Positions 1-7,305 of a stretch of 12,766 nucleotides of DNA are shown in pieces. This stretch comes from an uncultured Haemophilus sp. (GTDB lineage Bacteria; Pseudomonadota; Gammaproteobacteria; Enterobacterales; Pasteurellaceae). The notes beneath the pieces are model-generated. The model searched no databases, had not been told where the DNA came from, and was given only the letters and a program-made list of their open reading frames with translations. Made by a program: the position numbers and the translations under genes. Numbering within the stretch: the first letter of the stretch is position 1; the number at the start of each line of letters is the position of its first letter. The stretch lies in assembly GCF_937976265.1 (NCBI RefSeq), contig NZ_CALJRX010000251.1:1-12766 (forward strand). The letters run 5' to 3'.

Positions 1-761
1 ATCGCTTAAAAGTATTAAATCCTAAATTTGTTTCCGTCACTTATGGCGCAAACTCTGGCGAACGTGATCGTACACATAGCATCGTGAAAGCCATTAAAGC
101 AGAAACAGGTATAGAAGCCGCACCACATTTAACAGGTATTGATGCAACACCTGAAGAATTAAAAGAAATTGCAAAAGATTACTGGGATAGTGGTATTCGT
201 CGTATTGTGGCATTACGCGGTGATGAGCCAAAAGGCTATGCGAAAAAACCTTTCTATGCGGCTGATTTAGTTGAACTACTTCGCTCCGTAGCTGATTTTG
301 ATATCTCAGTTGCAGCATACCCAGAGGTTCATCCGGAAGCAAAATCAGCACAAGCAGATTTAATCAATTTGAAACGTAAAATTGACGCAGGTGCTAATCA
401 TGTCATTACTCAATTCTTCTTTGATATTGACAGTTATCTTCGCTTCCGTGATCGCTGTGCATCCATTGGTATTGAGGCTGAAATTGTTCCAGGTATTCTA
501 CCTGTTACTAATTTCAAACAACTGCAAAAAATGGCATCATTTACGAATGTAAAAATTCCGGCATGGTTGGCTAAAGCGTATGAAGGATTAGATGATGATC
601 CTACTACTCGCAATCTCGTCGCGGCGAGTGTGGCAATGGATATGGTAAAAATCCTTTCTCGTGAAGGTGTGAATGACTTCCACTTCTACACGTTAAATCG
701 TAGCGAACTCACGTATGCGATTTGTCATACATTAGGTATTCGCCCTGCAGCAAATCCATAA
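1..761 (+). CDS. metF: 5,10-methylenetetrahydrofolate reductase, 5' end missing
   Basis: Cytosolic flavoenzyme that reduces 5,10-methylene-THF to 5-methyl-THF, the methyl donor for methionine synthesis. The window opens inside the gene: the frame is open from base 3, upstream of the first in-window ATG, and its first residues (RLKVLNPKFVSVTYGANSGE) are core MetF sequence. About 252 residues remain of a family length near 290-300, so roughly the first 40, including the N-terminal catalytic Glu region, lie outside. Visible family signatures include the conserved ALRGD block, followed by DFDISVAAYPEVHPEAKSAQ, the ITQFFFD block, the PGILPV block and the C-terminal KILSREGV..FHFYTLNR block. These make it MetF of the short bacterial type, without a regulatory domain. 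The stop codon is followed within a few bases by a strong uptake-signal hairpin. No frameshift is seen. Confidence 0.97.
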   Translation, partial: RLKVLNPKFVSVTYGANSGERDRTHSIVKAIKAETGIEAAPHLTGIDATPEELKEIAKDYWDSGIRRIVALRGDEPKGYAKKPFYAADLVELLRSVADFDISVAAYPEVHPEAKSAQADLINLKRKIDAGANHVITQFFFDIDSYLRFRDRCASIGIEAEIVPGILPVTNFKQLQKMASFTNVKIPAWLAKAYEGLDDDPTTRNLVAASVAMDMVKILSREGVNDFHFYTLNRSELTYAICHTLGIRPAANP

Positions 762-764
762 AAG

Positions 765-794
765 AAAAGTGCGGTTAAAACTAACCGCACTTTT
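765..794. terminator. Bidirectional uptake-signal hairpin terminator between metF and the NlpC-like gene
   Basis: Perfect 13-bp inverted repeat, AAAAGTGCGGTTA / TAACCGCACTTTT, with a 4-base loop (AAAC). Each arm contains one uptake-signal core (767-775 on +, 784-792 on -). On the + strand the stem runs into a T-rich tract (up to 797), and on the - strand it runs into TTTTC, so it can end transcripts from both convergent genes. Paired, inverted uptake signals used as terminators are well known in Pasteurellaceae. Confidence 0.9.
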
Positions 795-804
795 TTTCTT
801 TTCA

Positions 805-1290
805 CTATACTCGTCTAACTTGCCAAAAAGCTTTTTTCCAATAAGGGCTGTTCATCGAAGAGTAAATCACGCCACCTTTGGTTGAAGCATGTAAAAATTT
901 ATCTTCTTTTACATAAATCCCAACATGATAGCCATTTGGTCCTCGTCCCGTTTTAAAGAAAATTAAATCGCCAGTTTGGATATCTTCTTTACGAACAAGT
1001 TTTCCGTAACCAGCTTGATCTTTCGTCGTTCGAGGAAGATTGATATTAAAACGATCAATAAAGGTCTTTTGCACAAAACCAGAACAATCAATACCGCCAC
1101 GAGACTGTCCACCTAAAACATAAGGTGTACCCGCCCATTCATATTGTTGTTCACTTAACATGGCAATGGCTATAATCGGATCACCAATCTGACCTTTATA
1201 GTTCATCGCATACTCTTCACGAACACCACTTGAACAAGCAAAAAGCAAAAAACTTCCTGCGACTAAAAAAGCACATTTAATCTTATTCAT
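805..1290 (-). CDS. nlpC: NlpC/P60-family lipoprotein, probable cell-wall endopeptidase
   Basis: Putative periplasm-facing lipoprotein of 161 residues, in the MepS/Spr-NlpC family of cysteine peptidases that cut peptide cross-links in peptidoglycan. The N-terminus has a signal peptide with lipobox L16-F17-A18-C19, predicting lipidation at Cys19. The NlpC/P60 domain spans about residues 43-160. The likely catalytic residues are visible: Cys69 in IDCSGF, His122 in YHVGIY and His134 in FLHAS. The start was chosen at 1290 because AGGA lies six bases upstream and the signal peptide then begins correctly (MNKIKC). The longer open frame to 1329 would run through the uptake-signal hairpin and add 13 hydrophilic residues before the signal peptide. 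It follows ihfA in the same direction, with a hairpin between them. NlpC versus MepS orthology is not certain from sequence inspection. Confidence 0.9.
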   Translation of the reverse strand: MNKIKCAFLVAGSFLLFACSSGVREEYAMNYKGQIGDPIIAIAMLSEQQYEWAGTPYVLGGQSRGGIDCSGFVQKTFIDRFNINLPRTTKDQAGYGKLVRKEDIQTGDLIFFKTGRGPNGYHVGIYVKEDKFLHASTKGGVIYSSMNSPYWKKAFWQVRRV

Positions 1291-1303
1291 GTTCAATCCT
1301 GAC

Positions 1304-1333
1304 AAAAGTGCGGTCAAAAACGACCGCACTTTT
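1304..1333 (-). terminator. Uptake-signal hairpin after ihfA, directly before the NlpC-like gene
   Basis: Perfect 12-bp inverted repeat, AAAAGTGCGGTC / GACCGCACTTTT, with a 6-base loop. Cores lie at 1306-1314 (+) and 1323-1331 (-). It begins four bases after the ihfA stop codon, and on the - strand the stem ends in TTTT followed by GTCAGGA, a short T tract. The start codon of the next gene is only 13 bases beyond the hairpin, so there is no room for a separate promoter after it. It may terminate only partly. Confidence 0.8.
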
Positions 1334-1337
1334 CTTA

Positions 1338-1637
1338 CTATTGTTTTGGCTTAGTATTTTCCACGCGAGCACGTAATTTTTGCCCTGGCTTGAATGCCAC
1401 TACACGGCGAGCAGAAACAGGAATGCTTTCACCTGTTTTTGGATTACGCCCTGGACGGGAAGCTTTATTACGAAGTTCAAAATTACCAAAACCTGATAAT
1501 TTCACTTCACCACCAGATTCTAACGATAAACGAATTTCCTCAAAAAAGTCTTCCACTAATGCTTTAGCTTCAGCTTTTTGTAATTGATACTTATCTAATA
1601 AGTATTCAGTAATATCAATTTTTGTAATCGTTGCCAT
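1338..1637 (-). CDS. ihfA: Integration host factor alpha subunit
   Basis: DNA-bending protein of the HU/IHF family. It pairs with IhfB and sharply bends DNA at specific sites in promoters, replication origins and recombination sites. The product is 99 residues, the usual length. The family signature is clear: GFGNFELRNKASRPGRNPKTG at about residues 49-69, with the intercalating Pro66 at the tip of the beta arm, followed by PVSARRVVAFKPGQKLRARVE. The KLSGFGNFELR and SARRVV blocks fit the alpha rather than the beta subunit, as does its place after pheT. The start at 1637 (MATITK) has AGGAG six bases upstream. The longer frame to 1670 would overlap the pheT end and is unlikely. It lies 13 bases after the pheT stop, so cotranscription with pheST is expected, as in Escherichia coli. 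Confidence 0.97.
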   Translation of the reverse strand: MATITKIDITEYLLDKYQLQKAEAKALVEDFFEEIRLSLESGGEVKLSGFGNFELRNKASRPGRNPKTGESIPVSARRVVAFKPGQKLRARVENTKPKQ

Positions 1638-1650
1638 GTTAGTCTCCTGT

Positions 1651-4041
1651 TTAGTCTCTAAGCTCCGCATTAAAGCGTTGTTTAACTTCGTTTAATACAG
1701 CAGAGATTACCGCATTAATCTCATCATCTTCAAGCGTTTTTTCATTATCTTGAATGGTTAAACTGATTGCTAAGCTCTTATGTCCGCTAGCAACGCCAAT
1801 GCCTTGATATACGTCGAATAAATTGACTTGTGTTAATTTTTCTCCGCCAGCTTGCTTACATGCTTCGATAATATCGCCCGCTGGCACATTATCGGCAACG
1901 ACTAAAGCTAAGTCACGACGGTTTGCTGGGAATTTTGAAATCTCTTTGGCTTGAACCACACGACGATTTGCAATGGCATCCCATAAAATTTCAAAAACAA
2001 CCGCTTTGCCATTTAATCCTAGTTTTTGAGCGATAAGTGGATGAATAGTTCCAATAAAACCAATTTCTTTTCCATCTAATTCAATTGCAGCAGATTGACC
2101 TGGGTGTAATGCACTGTATGCTTTTGCCACAAATTTAACTCTATTACCCACTTCGGTGAGAGAAAGAATGCTTTCTAAATCACCTTTAAGGTCAAAGAAA
2201 TCAACCATTTCGGCTTTACCTGTCCAGCATTCTGATTTTGCTGTACCGGTAATCACACCAGCAAGAACAAATTCTTGGCGCACACCAAATTCTGCATTGG
2301 CATCAGGAATGAAACGTAATCCCGTTTCAAATAAACGTACGCGATTTTGCTGGCGATTTTGGTTGTATAACACCGCACCAAGTAATCCACTTAACAATGA
2401 AACGCGCATTGCTGACATTTCAACTGAAATTGGGTTTGGCAATACAAGCACTTCAATTTCTGGATGAAGTAAAGTCTGTACTTTTGGATCAACGAAGCTA
2501 TAAGTAATCGCTTCTTGATAATCTGCATCCACAAGTGCGGTCTTAATTCGGCTTAATTCTAAATCAGCTTCTTTATGCTCACGCATACGAAGATGTGCTA
2601 ATGGTGCATTATTTGGAATGCTGTTATAACCATAAATACGGGCTACTTCTTCAATTAAATCTTCTTCGATTTCAATATCAAAACGCCAGCTTGCAGAAGT
2701 AACAGTCCAAACATCATTAGCATATTTCACGGCAAAACCTAAACGTTCAAGAATCTCGGTCACGGTTTCAGTTTCGATATGATGACCTAATAAGCTATCT
2801 AATTTTTCACGACGTAAAGTGACTTCATTGACTTTTGGTAAATATTGCTCGCTCACAACTTCACAAATTTCGCCCGCTTCACCACCACAAATTTCAAGTA
2901 ACAATGCTGTTGCACGTTCCATTGCGTGACGTTGTAGCGTAAAATCAACACCACGTTCAAAACGATGTGAAGAATCGGTGTGTAAACCATATTGTCTTGC
3001 ACGTCCCGCAATCGCTAATGGTGCAAAGAATGCGGCTTCTAAAATCACATCTTTTGTTGTTTCAGCGTCAACACCACTAGCTTGACCACCAAAGATACCT
3101 GCCATTGCTAATGGACCAGTTTGATCTGCAATCACTAAAGTATTCGGTTGTAATTTTGCGGTTGTACCATCTAATAAAACAAGTTCTTCGCCGTTATTGG
3201 CTAAACGCACTTGAACAGGTTGAGCCACTTTTGATGCATCAAAAGCATGCATTGGTTGACCTAATTCAAGTAAAACATAGTTGGTAATATCCACAATCGG
3301 GTCGATAGAACGAATACCACAACGACGTAATTTTTCTTGTAACCAAATTGGTGATTGGGCTTTAACATTCACATTTTTCACCACGCGCAATAAATAACGT
3401 GGGCATGCTTCTGGCGCATTTAATTCAATTTGAACTTTATCTGAAATCGTTGCAGGTACGGCATCAAAGTGCGGTTGATTAACAACTTGTTTATTAACCA
3501 CGCCAAGTTCACGTGCAACACCTGCAATACTTAAACAATCTGCACGGTTCGGCGTTAAACTAATTTCAATGGCTTTGTCATCTAAATCTAAATATTCACG
3601 TAGATTTGTCCCTACTGGTGCATCTAACGGTAATTCAATAATACCATCTGCATCTACATCAATGCCTAATTCAGAGAATGAACAAAGCATCCCCTCTGAA
3701 GGTTGGCCACGTAATTTAGTCTTCTTAATTTTAAAATCGCCAGGTAATACAGCGCCTTCAGTTGCACATGCTACTTTTAAACCTTGACGGCAATTTGGTG
3801 CACCACAAACGATATCTAATAAGCGCTCGCCACCAACATTTACTTTAGTGACACGTAATTTGTCTGCATCTGGGTGTTGCGCACATTCAACAACTTCACC
3901 CACAACAACACCTGTAAAGTCGCCAGCTACTTTTTCAACACCATCAACTTCTAAACCAAGCATCGTGATTTGATCACATAACTGCTCTGTTGAAATTGAT
4001 GGATTAACCCATTCTCTCACCCAATTTTCGCTAAATTTCAT
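1651..4041 (-). CDS. pheT: Phenylalanyl-tRNA synthetase beta subunit
   Basis: Beta subunit of the cytosolic (alpha-beta)2 PheRS, which charges tRNA-Phe. It carries tRNA-binding and editing functions. The product is 796 residues, the normal full length for this family. Domains in order: an N-terminal EMAP/tRNA-binding-like domain around residues 39-150 (with HPDADKL at 56-62 and the RGQPSEGMLCS block at 111-121), the B3/B4 editing region, a B5 domain, the catalytic-like core, and a C-terminal anticodon-binding FDX-ACB domain at about 702-795 beginning SKFPANRRDLAL. Two uptake-signal cores lie inside the gene (2533-2541 and 3467-3475). The gene follows pheS by 75 bases and precedes ihfA by 13 bases. 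No frameshift or truncation is seen. Confidence 0.98.
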   Translation of the reverse strand: MKFSENWVREWVNPSISTEQLCDQITMLGLEVDGVEKVAGDFTGVVVGEVVECAQHPDADKLRVTKVNVGGERLLDIVCGAPNCRQGLKVACATEGAVLPGDFKIKKTKLRGQPSEGMLCSFSELGIDVDADGIIELPLDAPVGTNLREYLDLDDKAIEISLTPNRADCLSIAGVARELGVVNKQVVNQPHFDAVPATISDKVQIELNAPEACPRYLLRVVKNVNVKAQSPIWLQEKLRRCGIRSIDPIVDITNYVLLELGQPMHAFDASKVAQPVQVRLANNGEELVLLDGTTAKLQPNTLVIADQTGPLAMAGIFGGQASGVDAETTKDVILEAAFFAPLAIAGRARQYGLHTDSSHRFERGVDFTLQRHAMERATALLLEICGGEAGEICEVVSEQYLPKVNEVTLRREKLDSLLGHHIETETVTEILERLGFAVKYANDVWTVTSASWRFDIEIEEDLIEEVARIYGYNSIPNNAPLAHLRMREHKEADLELSRIKTALVDADYQEAITYSFVDPKVQTLLHPEIEVLVLPNPISVEMSAMRVSLLSGLLGAVLYNQNRQQNRVRLFETGLRFIPDANAEFGVRQEFVLAGVITGTAKSECWTGKAEMVDFFDLKGDLESILSLTEVGNRVKFVAKAYSALHPGQSAAIELDGKEIGFIGTIHPLIAQKLGLNGKAVVFEILWDAIANRRVVQAKEISKFPANRRDLALVVADNVPAGDIIEACKQAGGEKLTQVNLFDVYQGIGVASGHKSLAISLTIQDNEKTLEDDEINAVISAVLNEVKQRFNAELRD
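2533..2541 (+). repeat. DNA uptake signal core within pheT
   Basis: Exact AAGTGCGGT, followed by an AT-rich stretch (CTTAATTC). It is read through by pheT on the opposite strand as part of ...KTALV... Single, unpaired copy. Confidence 0.85.
3467..3475 (+). repeat. DNA uptake signal core within pheT
   Basis: Exact AAGTGCGGT preceded by A and followed by TGATTAAC, with a further AT-rich patch one helical turn on (TTTATTA). This matches the extended Haemophilus-type uptake signal well. In pheT it encodes part of QPHF. Confidence 0.88.
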
Positions 4042-4063
4042 TATCTCTGTATCCTTTATTGAT

Positions 4064-4078
4064 GAACGTGTTACGTTC
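4064..4078. repeat. Short perfect inverted repeat upstream of pheT
   Basis: GAACGT-GTT-ACGTTC: six paired bases with a 3-base loop, lying 23-37 bases upstream of the pheT start in the pheS-pheT gap. It could fold in the mRNA just before the pheT ribosome-binding region. Its role is unknown. Confidence 0.4.
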
Positions 4079-4100
4079 TAAATTAATCATTATCGTCAAT

Positions 4101-4116
4101 TTAACCAAACGGTTAA
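4101..4116. repeat. Short inverted repeat immediately after pheS
   Basis: TTAACC-AAAC-GGTTAA: six paired bases with a 4-base loop, abutting the pheS stop codon. There is no T tract after it on the - strand and the stem is AT-rich, so it is not a convincing terminator. It could be an mRNA-stabilising or processing element. Confidence 0.35.
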
Positions 4117-5106
4117 TTACTTAAATTGTTTTAAAAAACGTAAGTCGTTTTCAAAGAATGAACGCAAATCTGTGACGTTGTAGCGTAACATGGTTAAACG
4201 CTCAACCCCCATGCCTACTGCAAAGCCAGAATATTCATTTGGATCAATACCTACGTTACGTAACACATTAGGATGCACCATACCACAACCTAATACTTCT
4301 AACCATTTACCGTTTTTACCCATTACATCGACTTCTGCTGAAGGTTCAGTAAATGGGAAATAGGAAGGACGGAAACGAACTTGTAAATCTTCTTCAAAAA
4401 ATGCACGTAAGAAATCGTGTAATAAGCCTTTTAACTCGGTGAAGTTTGCTTTTTTATCTACATAAAGCAATTCAATTTGATGGAACATTGGTGTGTGTGT
4501 TTGATCGTAGTCGTTACGATATACACGACCTGGCGCCATAATACGAATAGGCGGCTGCATTTTTTCCATGGTACGAATTTGCACGCCAGAGGTTTGTGTG
4601 CGAAGTAATAATTCAGGATTAAACCAGAAAGTATCATGATCAGCACGTGCAGGGTGATGTTTAGGGATATTTAATGCATCGAAATTGTAATAATCACTTT
4701 CAATTTCGGGACCGGTTTCCACAGAAAAACCTAACTCTGAAAAGAATTTTGTTACGCGATTGATGGTAATGGTCACTGGGTGTAAACCACCCGTTTCTGT
4801 TTTACGACCTGGAAGGCTCACATCAATACGTTCTTTTTCTAATTTCGCATTGAGTTCAGCTTGTTCCCATTCTGCTTTTTTGGCATTTAAAAAATCTAAT
4901 GCCGCTTGTTTTGCTTCATTGATTTTAGCGCCCATTGTGGGACGCTCTTCTGCAGCAACATTACGCAATTCTTGCATAAGTTGGGTGAAATGCCCTTTTT
5001 TACCAAAATATTCCACACGAATTTCATCTAATGTGGCTAAACTTCTATTTTCGATTTGTTCAATCGCTGATTTTGCTTTCTCAACAAGATCTTTCAGATG
5101 TTGCAT
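4117..5106 (-). CDS. pheS: Phenylalanyl-tRNA synthetase alpha subunit
   Basis: Catalytic subunit of PheRS (cytosol), a class II aminoacyl-tRNA synthetase that activates phenylalanine and transfers it to tRNA-Phe with PheT. The product is 329 residues, close to the E. coli protein (327). An N-terminal helical coiled-coil region (about 1-90) is followed by the class II core. Motif 2 lies around 193-213 (GRVYRNDYDQTHTPMFHQIE), and motif 3 is near the C-terminus (GFAVGMGVERLTMLRY). The small Ala296 of GFAVGMG corresponds to the position that shapes the phenylalanine pocket (Ala294 in E. coli). The ATG at 5106 has AGGGG upstream. It is the first gene of the leftward pheS-pheT-ihfA group. I see no phenylalanine-rich leader peptide like E. 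coli pheM in the 200 bases upstream. Confidence 0.98.
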   Translation of the reverse strand: MQHLKDLVEKAKSAIEQIENRSLATLDEIRVEYFGKKGHFTQLMQELRNVAAEERPTMGAKINEAKQAALDFLNAKKAEWEQAELNAKLEKERIDVSLPGRKTETGGLHPVTITINRVTKFFSELGFSVETGPEIESDYYNFDALNIPKHHPARADHDTFWFNPELLLRTQTSGVQIRTMEKMQPPIRIMAPGRVYRNDYDQTHTPMFHQIELLYVDKKANFTELKGLLHDFLRAFFEEDLQVRFRPSYFPFTEPSAEVDVMGKNGKWLEVLGCGMVHPNVLRNVGIDPNEYSGFAVGMGVERLTMLRYNVTDLRSFFENDLRFLKQFK

Positions 5107-5231
5107 AGTTTCCCCTGATTATCTTTTCTAACTAAAAATACACTTAATGATAATACTAACTCATTAAAAAATCACGCGTTTATTGGTGAATTGATGTTTC
5201 AGATGAAAAATAACAAAGATTTTTGCTATTT

Positions 5232-5247
5232 TTTGAGATATATCACA
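5232..5247. promoter_or_regulatory. Possible CRP-like site between pheS and the kinase gene
   Basis: TTTGA-GATATA-TCACA differs from the CRP consensus TGTGA-N6-TCACA at one base. It overlaps the -35 of the candidate promoter at 5233-5261, so CRP binding there might repress the rightward gene. Found by eye; a single match of this kind can arise by chance. Confidence 0.25.
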
Positions 5248-5261
5248 GTAATTTTTAACAT
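5233..5261 (+). promoter_or_regulatory. Candidate sigma-70 promoter for the kinase-family gene
   Basis: TTGAGA (5 of 6 consensus bases), a 17-base spacer, then TAACAT (4 of 6). It would start transcription about 38 bases before the ATG at 5307, leaving the AGGAGG ribosome-binding site in the leader. Judged by eye only. Confidence 0.4.
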
Positions 5262-5306
5262 TTTGGATAGAATGAGGGGGAATCGAGCATGTCTAGGAGG
5301 CGTATT

Positions 5307-6170
5307 ATGTGGAAATCAATTTCTCAAGTCTTAGCTGATCAATTTGGTGCTTACTATAACATCAAAGAAAAAAACAAAGTTCCTGGTGGCGAAGTGAATG
5401 AAACTTGGCTTATTACGGATGGAATCCAACCTGTCTTTGTTAAAGTGAATGAACGGTCTTATCGTTCAATGTTTCGTGCTGAGGCTGATCAATTAAACCT
5501 ACTAGACAAAACCAATACAATCAGACTTCCACAAGTGTATGGCGTAGGCTGTTCTCAAAATCATAGTTTCTTATTGTTAGAAGCACTTCCTATTACTCAA
5601 CAAACTGATGCCACAGCCCATTTTGGCGAAGAATTAGCAAAACTTCATCAAGTATCTGGTACTAAAAACTATGGTTTAGATTTTGATACTTGGCTTGGTC
5701 CTGAGTATCAACCGAATAAATGGAATGGAAGTTGGGCAAAATTTTTTGCAGAACAACGTATTGGATGGCAGTTACAACTTTGCAAAGATAAAGGTTTAGA
5801 CTTTGGCGATCTTGATTTAATAACTGAAAAAGTAAAACAAAAGCTTGCAAAACATAATCCGAAACCCTCTTTGTTACATGGTAACTTATGGGTTGAAAAT
5901 ACGGCTATCGTAGGTAATCAAACCTTTACTTATGATCCAGCTTGCTACTGGGGGGATAGAGAGTGTGATTTAGCATTCAGTGAACTATTCCAACCTTTCT
6001 CAGCTGAATTCTATGAAATTTATGACCGCACTTTCCCGCTTGATAAAGACGGTTTTGAAGAAAGAAAACACCTTTATCAGCTCTATTATTTACTAAATTT
6101 CAGCCATCGTTTTAATGGAAGTTATATCAACTTAACCACTAAATTGATTGAAGAACTTTTACTTGAATAA
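5307..6170 (+). CDS. Fructosamine/ketoamine kinase-family protein with altered catalytic motif
   Basis: Member of the fructosamine-3-kinase family (YniA-like in E. coli), cytosolic phosphotransferases with an aminoglycoside-kinase fold that phosphorylate sugars attached to amines in protein repair. It has 287 residues, matching the family. The start at 5307 follows a perfect AGGAGG six bases upstream, preferred over the ATG at 5289, which precedes that site. Visible motifs: Gly-rich loop near 26-28, likely ATP-binding Lys46 (FVKVN), Glu59, and DPACYWGDRE at 210-219 with the metal-binding Asp210. The catalytic loop reads HGNLWVEN (191-198): Asn193 (codon AAC, 5883-5885) replaces the Asp of the usual HGDLW..N motif. 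It may therefore be weakly active or a non-catalytic relative. An uptake-signal core lies at 6025-6033. It converges with the next gene across a shared hairpin. Confidence 0.92.
   Translation: MWKSISQVLADQFGAYYNIKEKNKVPGGEVNETWLITDGIQPVFVKVNERSYRSMFRAEADQLNLLDKTNTIRLPQVYGVGCSQNHSFLLLEALPITQQTDATAHFGEELAKLHQVSGTKNYGLDFDTWLGPEYQPNKWNGSWAKFFAEQRIGWQLQLCKDKGLDFGDLDLITEKVKQKLAKHNPKPSLLHGNLWVENTAIVGNQTFTYDPACYWGDRECDLAFSELFQPFSAEFYEIYDRTFPLDKDGFEERKHLYQLYYLLNFSHRFNGSYINLTTKLIEELLLE
6025..6033 (-). repeat. DNA uptake signal core within the kinase gene
   Basis: Exact core on the - strand (ACCGCACTT on +). Read on -, it is followed by CATAAATT and a later AGAATTC, fitting the extended consensus. In the protein it encodes part of DRTF. 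Confidence 0.87.
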
Positions 6171-6191
6171 TTTCTTAAATATCAGATAAAA

Positions 6192-6219
6192 AAAGAGCGT
6201 AATTTTCATTACGCTCTTT
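6192..6219. terminator. Bidirectional terminator between the kinase gene and the BamE-OmpA lipoprotein gene
   Basis: Perfect 12-bp inverted repeat, AAAGAGCGTAAT / ATTACGCTCTTT, with a 4-base loop. On the - strand the stem runs into a seven-T tract, a strong intrinsic terminator for the lipoprotein gene. On the + strand it is followed by CTATCTTCTCT, weaker for the kinase gene. Unlike the other convergent pairs here it contains no uptake signal. Confidence 0.88.
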
Positions 6220-6235
6220 CTATCTTCTCTATCTA

Positions 6236-7093
6236 TTATTTTTGATAAAGAGGTGCTGGACCTTGAGTTCCACCGTTAACTTGACCACCTTCTTGTAATT
6301 TTAATACAGAACCAGAAGCAGTGATTTCTACACGACGGTTTGGACGTAAACAGTCTTTCTCAGCTTTACTTGCGTGTTTGTAACCGTCACAAGCTTTAAC
6401 TTGTGGTACTTTACCGTAACCAACAGCTGTAATTTCAGATGTTACGCCATTTTGAATTAAACGAGCTTTAACACGGTTTGCACGACGTTGAGAAAGATCT
6501 AAGTTGTAAGCATCAGAACCTAAACGGTCAGTATAACCTGCCACTTTAACTTCTTTAGCGCCAGTTTCTTTTAATTGTGCTGCAACATTATCAACAACTT
6601 CTTTACCACGTGGAGTTAAAGTATCTTTATCGAAGTCGAATAAGAAGTCACCACTTAAAGTAAATGCTGAGTTGCCGTTACAACCATTTGGATACCAGAA
6701 GAAGCTTTGAGCATTGTGGTTTTTGTCAAATAATATTTTGTATTGACAAATTTTGTGAACACCATTTTCACGATAGTTGAACACATAATCCCACTCTTGA
6801 ACACCGTATAAACCTTCAGAGAAGTGTGGACGACCGATTAGGTTATATAATTGGTCTTTGTTCATACCACGTTCGATCATACGAACGTTATCCCAGTTTG
6901 GCCATGAACCAAATTGGCTACCATCATGGTTGAAACCAGCTTTATCAATATTAGGCCATACGAGTTGTGGTACTTGTTGACCATCAACTTCTTTATATTC
7001 TGGAGTACCAGCTTCTGTAACTTTGCTTAAGTTACCACAAGCAGCAACTGTCGCTACTGCTACTGCAGATAATAAAATACGAGATAATTTCAT
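6236..7093 (-). CDS. Outer-membrane lipoprotein with BamE-like and OmpA-like domains
   Basis: Predicted outer-membrane lipoprotein of 285 residues, anchored at Cys19 (lipobox V16-A17-A18-C19 after a clean signal peptide). About residues 65-135 resemble the SmpA/BamE fold (NVRMIERGMNKDQLYNLIGRP, then a WDYVFNY strand and a QYKILFD strand). Residues 147-260 form an OmpA C-terminal domain that binds peptidoglycan, with FLFDFDKDTLT, GYTDRLGS, and the motif N197-x2-LS-x2-RA-x2-V208. Asp189 and Arg204 are spaced like the diaminopimelate-binding pair of OmpA proteins. Cys235 and Cys248 could form the loop disulfide seen in many OmpA domains; Cys116 and Cys138 may also pair. A Gly/Gln/Pro-rich tail ends the protein. 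The name and exact role are unknown; a cell-wall tether is inferred. A possible promoter is TTTACA-N17-TACCAT (7196-7224, - strand), implying a long AT-rich leader. Confidence 0.9.
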   Translation of the reverse strand: MKLSRILLSAVAVATVAACGNLSKVTEAGTPEYKEVDGQQVPQLVWPNIDKAGFNHDGSQFGSWPNWDNVRMIERGMNKDQLYNLIGRPHFSEGLYGVQEWDYVFNYRENGVHKICQYKILFDKNHNAQSFFWYPNGCNGNSAFTLSGDFLFDFDKDTLTPRGKEVVDNVAAQLKETGAKEVKVAGYTDRLGSDAYNLDLSQRRANRVKARLIQNGVTSEITAVGYGKVPQVKACDGYKHASKAEKDCLRPNRRVEITASGSVLKLQEGGQVNGGTQGPAPLYQK

Positions 7094-7305
7094 TTCTTTA
7101 CCTTTTTACTGTTAAGGTGCAATCCTTGCAAGAAGAACCTACACAACTAAACTTTATAAATTTTACAAATAAAACTATAAAAAGTTTCATGGCGTATGGT
7201 AGTCATAATTCTTTAACTTGTAAATAAAAAAACATTAAAAAATGATTTTTATGGAACTTTTTTGTAAAGTTGTGTAAAGAGTTGTCAAATAAGTAAATTT
7301 TTTTC

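Noticed and set aside
1291..1329. Longer N-terminus for the NlpC-like protein
   Set aside because: It would start inside the uptake-signal hairpin and place 13 extra residues before a normal lipoprotein signal peptide.
5289..5306. ATG at 5289 as start of the kinase-family gene
   Set aside because: The perfect AGGAGG lies after it and serves the ATG at 5307. The protein from 5307 has the usual family length.
7255..7271. AACTTT-TTTGT-AAAGTT hairpin as the sohB terminator
   Set aside because: Only six AT-rich pairs, more than 30 bases from the sohB stop, with no clear T tract following on the - strand.
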